Shown here: positions 6,588 through 8,358 of the stretch, piece after piece
Position numbering within the stretch: the stretch's first letter is position 1
Layout: each line of letters begins with the position of its first letter
Notes under the pieces: model-generated
Databases searched by the model: none
The model's input: the letters and a program-made list of their open reading frames with translations, nothing else
What the model was told of the DNA's origin: nothing
Position numbers and translations under genes: made by a program
NCBI GenBank assembly: GCA_021799555.1
Contig: JAJZAG010000164.1
Location: forward strand, 1 to 8,358
Length of the DNA stretch: 8,358 nt
Direction of reading: 5' to 3'
Source: Deltaproteobacteria bacterium
Lineage (GTDB): Bacteria > Desulfobacterota > Binatia > Binatales > Binataceae

Positions 6588-7163
6588 ATGAGCGAGCAAC
6601 GGACACCTGCGGCGGGGGAGATTGCACCCGGGTTTTCGCTCGCCGCGACCGAGGGCGCCGTGCGGCGGCTCGACGAATTGGCGGCGGCGGGATTCTGCGT
6701 AGTCGTTTTCTACCGCGGGCACTGGTGACCGTTCTGCCTCCGCCAGTTGGCGGATTATGGGCGCGAGTATGACAAAATCCGCGCCGCGGGCGCGGAGCTG
6801 GCCGCAATCTCAGTGGACACTATCGAGCAGGCCTCGGCGATGAAGCGCGATCTCGAGCTGCCGTTCCAAATCCTCTGCGACACCGACCGCAAAACGATCA
6901 CCGCGTGGAATCTCGTCAATCACGCCGAGGGCGATATCGCATTCCCTGCTGCGTTCATTATCGATCGCGACCTCCGCGTCCGATGGCGCACCGCCGAGCG
7001 TACCACCGCACGCGCCGACCCGGCGCAGGTCTGTGCGATCGTGACCGACCTTGCCGCGGGCCGGAAAACAGACGCGGAGGGGCGCAGCCGCGCAGTATGG
7101 CCGGGTACGATGTTCCTGCGGGCGGGACTTAACGCCCTCTCGCGCGGTTTCAAATCGCGCTGA
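6588..7163 (+). CDS. Peroxiredoxin-like selenoprotein (UGA read as Sec47)
   Basis: Reading through one in-frame TGA gives a 191-residue redoxin of the AhpC/TSA thioredoxin fold. These enzymes reduce hydroperoxides using a peroxidatic Cys. The N-terminal part (residues 1-46) includes the GEIAPGFSL entry motif and strand VVVFYRGHW. The TGA is codon 47 and is followed by PFCLRQL (Cys50), so the active site reads W-Sec-P-F-C where relatives have WCPFC. After it, the domain runs on intact through AAISVD, the FQILCDTD segment, and FPAAFIIDRDLRVRW, to a TGA stop at 7161-7163. TGA ends several neighbours here, so it is not reassigned throughout the genome. A hairpin just downstream fits a bacterial SECIS. 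Sec insertion needs SelA, SelB, tRNA-Sec and SelD encoded elsewhere. The alternative is a pseudogene with one nonsense mutation exactly at the catalytic codon. An alternative start is ATG 6564. Confidence 0.85.
6726..6728 (+). other. In-frame UGA, predicted selenocysteine codon
   Basis: This TGA is the only interruption in the 192-codon frame and falls at the peroxidatic Cys position (residue 47), three residues before Cys50. Codons on both sides encode uninterrupted, family-consistent protein. A single C-to-A change from TGC would also produce it, which is why the downstream hairpin and comparison with homologues matter. Confidence 0.82.
6735..6762 (+). promoter_or_regulatory. Candidate bacterial SECIS hairpin
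   Basis: UCCGCC (6739-6744) and GGCGGA (6749-6754) form a perfect 6-bp stem capped by the tetraloop AGUU (6745-6748). A lower helix GCC (6736-6738) with GGC (6760-6762) is possible across a 3'-side bulge. The apical loop starts 17 nt after the UGA (16 nt between), close to the 18 nt in E. coli fdhF. It has G as its second base followed by U, as expected for SelB recognition in bacterial SECIS elements. It lies inside the coding sequence, as bacterial SECIS elements do. The structure was paired by hand, and no folding energy was computed. Confidence 0.65.
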
Positions 7164-7187
7164 AACCCAGGCAATCTTTAAGACATA

Positions 7188-8358
7188 ATGACGCGTTTCA
7201 GACGATCCTACCTCACGCACGGCGCTGCCGTGATTTTCACCCTTACCGCGATTTCGATATTTGCCGGATGCGTGAATTCGGGTTCGGCGCCGCCGGTCGT
7301 CTATACCAATCGGCTCGGACAGCGCGTCGTCCAGCTTGCGATGACGACGCCGCGCGCAAATCACGCGGCGGTAGCGCTCGAAGACGGCCGCGTCCTGATT
7401 TGCGGCGGCACCGTGGATGCGAACATCGGCGGCATCCTATCGTCGGCCGAGATCTTCGATCCGGCCACGCTTAAATTCATTCCTACAGGATCGATGCATG
7501 TCCGGCGCATGGGCCAGACTGCCACGAGGCTTCATGACGGGCGCGTTCTGATCGCCGGCGGCGCACGCAATATCGGATTTCGCTCCGAACTCGCCAGCGC
7601 TGAAATCTACGATCCCGCCAGCGGAACCTTCACCGAGACCGCGCCGATGAGCGTGCCGCGCGAGGGTCATACTGCCACGCTCTTGCGCGACGGGCGCGTG
7701 CTCGTCGCGGGCGGCAGCAGCAACGGCACGGTCACGATCAGCAGCGCGGAGATCTATGATCCGGAGGCGGGCCGATGGTTTCCCACGGGAGACATGACTG
7801 TGCCGCGCGAGGCGCACGTCGCGGTCCTGCTCGGAACCGGCAAGGTGCTGATCGCCGGAGGAGGACGCGGCGGAATGCCGGGCGGTTATATCGCTTACCA
7901 GAACGCGGAAATCTTCGATCCCGCGAGCGGAAGATTTAGCGCGCTTGCGGCCCCCATGCACAGCGATCGCGTCGGCGCCGCCGCGGTACGGCTGAACGAC
8001 GGGCGCGTGCTGATTGTAGGCGGCAAGAGCGGGAAAATGCTTTACGGACGCCGCGGGATCAACCTTGCCTTCTTCACTCCACTCGACACCGCGGAAATCT
8101 TCGATCCTGAAACCTCGCGCTTCATCGCAACCCCGCCGATGCATGCGCCGCACTACCTTGCCACCGCCACCGTGCTCAACGATGGCGACGTGCTTGTCGT
8201 CGGCGGATGGCGCATGCAAGGTAATGTGATTGGCGGCATGTACGACGCCGAGTTGTACAGACCCCGTTCCGCCGGCTCGATGGGGCGTGGCTCATTCGCG
8301 GAAGTCGCACCTCTGCACGTGGCACGGCTCGAAAACACCGCCACGCTGTTACCCGACG
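7188..8358 (+). CDS. Kelch-type beta-propeller lipoprotein, 3' end beyond window
   Basis: The frame is open for 390 codons to the window edge with no stop, so the protein is partial. Residues 1-28 form a lipoprotein signal peptide: basic MTRFRRS, a hydrophobic stretch, and the lipobox FAGC with the acylated Cys at 28 (Phe at -3 instead of the usual Leu). Export and anchoring to a membrane facing the periplasm or outside is therefore likely. From residue 59 it is built of repeats of about 50 residues with the pattern H-x-A-x-x-L-x-DGRVLIxGG, then SAEI(F/Y)DP, an aromatic, and PM. The conserved turns are at Gly67, 118, 169, 218, 272 and 333, and a seventh repeat begins at the edge, giving six or seven propeller blades of the Kelch/galactose-oxidase-like type. 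Such propellers bind proteins or glycans, and no enzyme signature is visible. It starts 24 bp after the peroxiredoxin stop without a clear Shine-Dalgarno and may be co-transcribed with it. Confidence 0.88.
   Translation, partial: MTRFRRSYLTHGAAVIFTLTAISIFAGCVNSGSAPPVVYTNRLGQRVVQLAMTTPRANHAAVALEDGRVLICGGTVDANIGGILSSAEIFDPATLKFIPTGSMHVRRMGQTATRLHDGRVLIAGGARNIGFRSELASAEIYDPASGTFTETAPMSVPREGHTATLLRDGRVLVAGGSSNGTVTISSAEIYDPEAGRWFPTGDMTVPREAHVAVLLGTGKVLIAGGGRGGMPGGYIAYQNAEIFDPASGRFSALAAPMHSDRVGAAAVRLNDGRVLIVGGKSGKMLYGRRGINLAFFTPLDTAEIFDPETSRFIATPPMHAPHYLATATVLNDGDVLVVGGWRMQGNVIGGMYDAELYRPRSAGSMGRGSFAEVAPLHVARLENTATLLPD

Noticed and set aside
6577..6591. Four-codon leader ORF overlapping the peroxiredoxin ATG
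   Set aside because: It overlaps the -10 box, so it would lie upstream of the predicted transcript. It has no ribosome binding site and is probably chance.
6588..7163. Peroxiredoxin as a pseudogene broken by a nonsense mutation
   Set aside because: The stop hits exactly the one codon where Sec is expected, the rest of the frame is intact on both sides, and a SECIS-like hairpin sits at the right distance. Kept only as the alternative explanation.
6747..7163. Independent 138-residue gene starting at TTG 6747
   Set aside because: It is in frame with the upstream part, begins inside the redoxin active-site helix and has no ribosome binding site. It is the read-through portion of the selenoprotein.
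7160..7189. Promoter CTGAAA-18-CATAAT before the Kelch gene
   Set aside because: Transcription would begin after the ATG at 7188. The next in-frame start (GTG 7230) would remove the basic part of the signal peptide, so the match is probably fortuitous.
7437..8219. Minus-strand 260-codon ORF opposite the Kelch gene
   Set aside because: It mirrors the Kelch repeats in antisense and has no domain of its own. The + strand frame has a signal peptide and regular blades.
1..8358. CRISPR array, tRNA, rRNA, insertion sequence or prophage genes
   Set aside because: None is visible. There is no spaced direct-repeat array, no cloverleaf or rRNA sequence noticed, and no transposase or phage proteins. 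The only protein-level repeats are the Kelch blades.

Overview
The window looks like chromosomal DNA from a GC-rich bacterium (roughly 60% GC by eye), most likely an uncultured environmental lineage of the Deltaproteobacteria / Desulfobacterota / Binatota kind. That placement is an inference from GC content and gene content and is not proven. Coding density is high, genes are short-spaced, and almost everything is on the + strand except one VanZ-like gene. TGA is a normal stop for several genes here (GST, VanZ, the CCPF protein), so the genetic code is standard.

Layout. Positions 1-1210: a small HAD-type hydrolase with an altered catalytic motif, then a glutathione S-transferase-like protein. 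The convergent VanZ-family membrane protein follows at 1223-1663. Positions 1664-1812 are a divergent intergenic region ending in a plausible promoter for zwf. Positions 1813-3701: glucose-6-phosphate dehydrogenase (NADPH supply), then a 111-aa protein with an N-terminal His cluster and a CCPF motif. Positions 3702-3910: an intergenic region holding a two-arm inverted repeat. Positions 3911-6472: a lipid/acyl-CoA breakdown pair, a stand-alone 3-hydroxyacyl-CoA dehydrogenase and an SCP-x-type thiolase, closed by a strong hairpin terminator at 6495-6527. Positions 6553-7163: a good promoter and a peroxiredoxin-like gene. From 7188 to the window end: a Kelch-type beta-propeller lipoprotein that runs off the edge.

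The main result is the peroxiredoxin-like gene. Its reading frame is broken once, by a TGA at 6726-6728. That TGA sits exactly where the family has its peroxidatic cysteine (FYRGHW-stop-PFC, normally FYRGxWCPFC), the frame continues intact for another 144 codons, and a compact hairpin with a G-containing loop starts 10 nt after the TGA. This reads as a selenoprotein with a U-x-x-C active site rather than a pseudogene. An automatic annotation would split it into a 46-residue fragment and a downstream ORF.

Taken together, NADPH from zwf, the GST-like protein, the selenocysteine peroxiredoxin and possibly the Cys/His-rich small protein would fit thiol redox defence next to a beta-oxidation module, but nothing in the sequence proves that they form one system.
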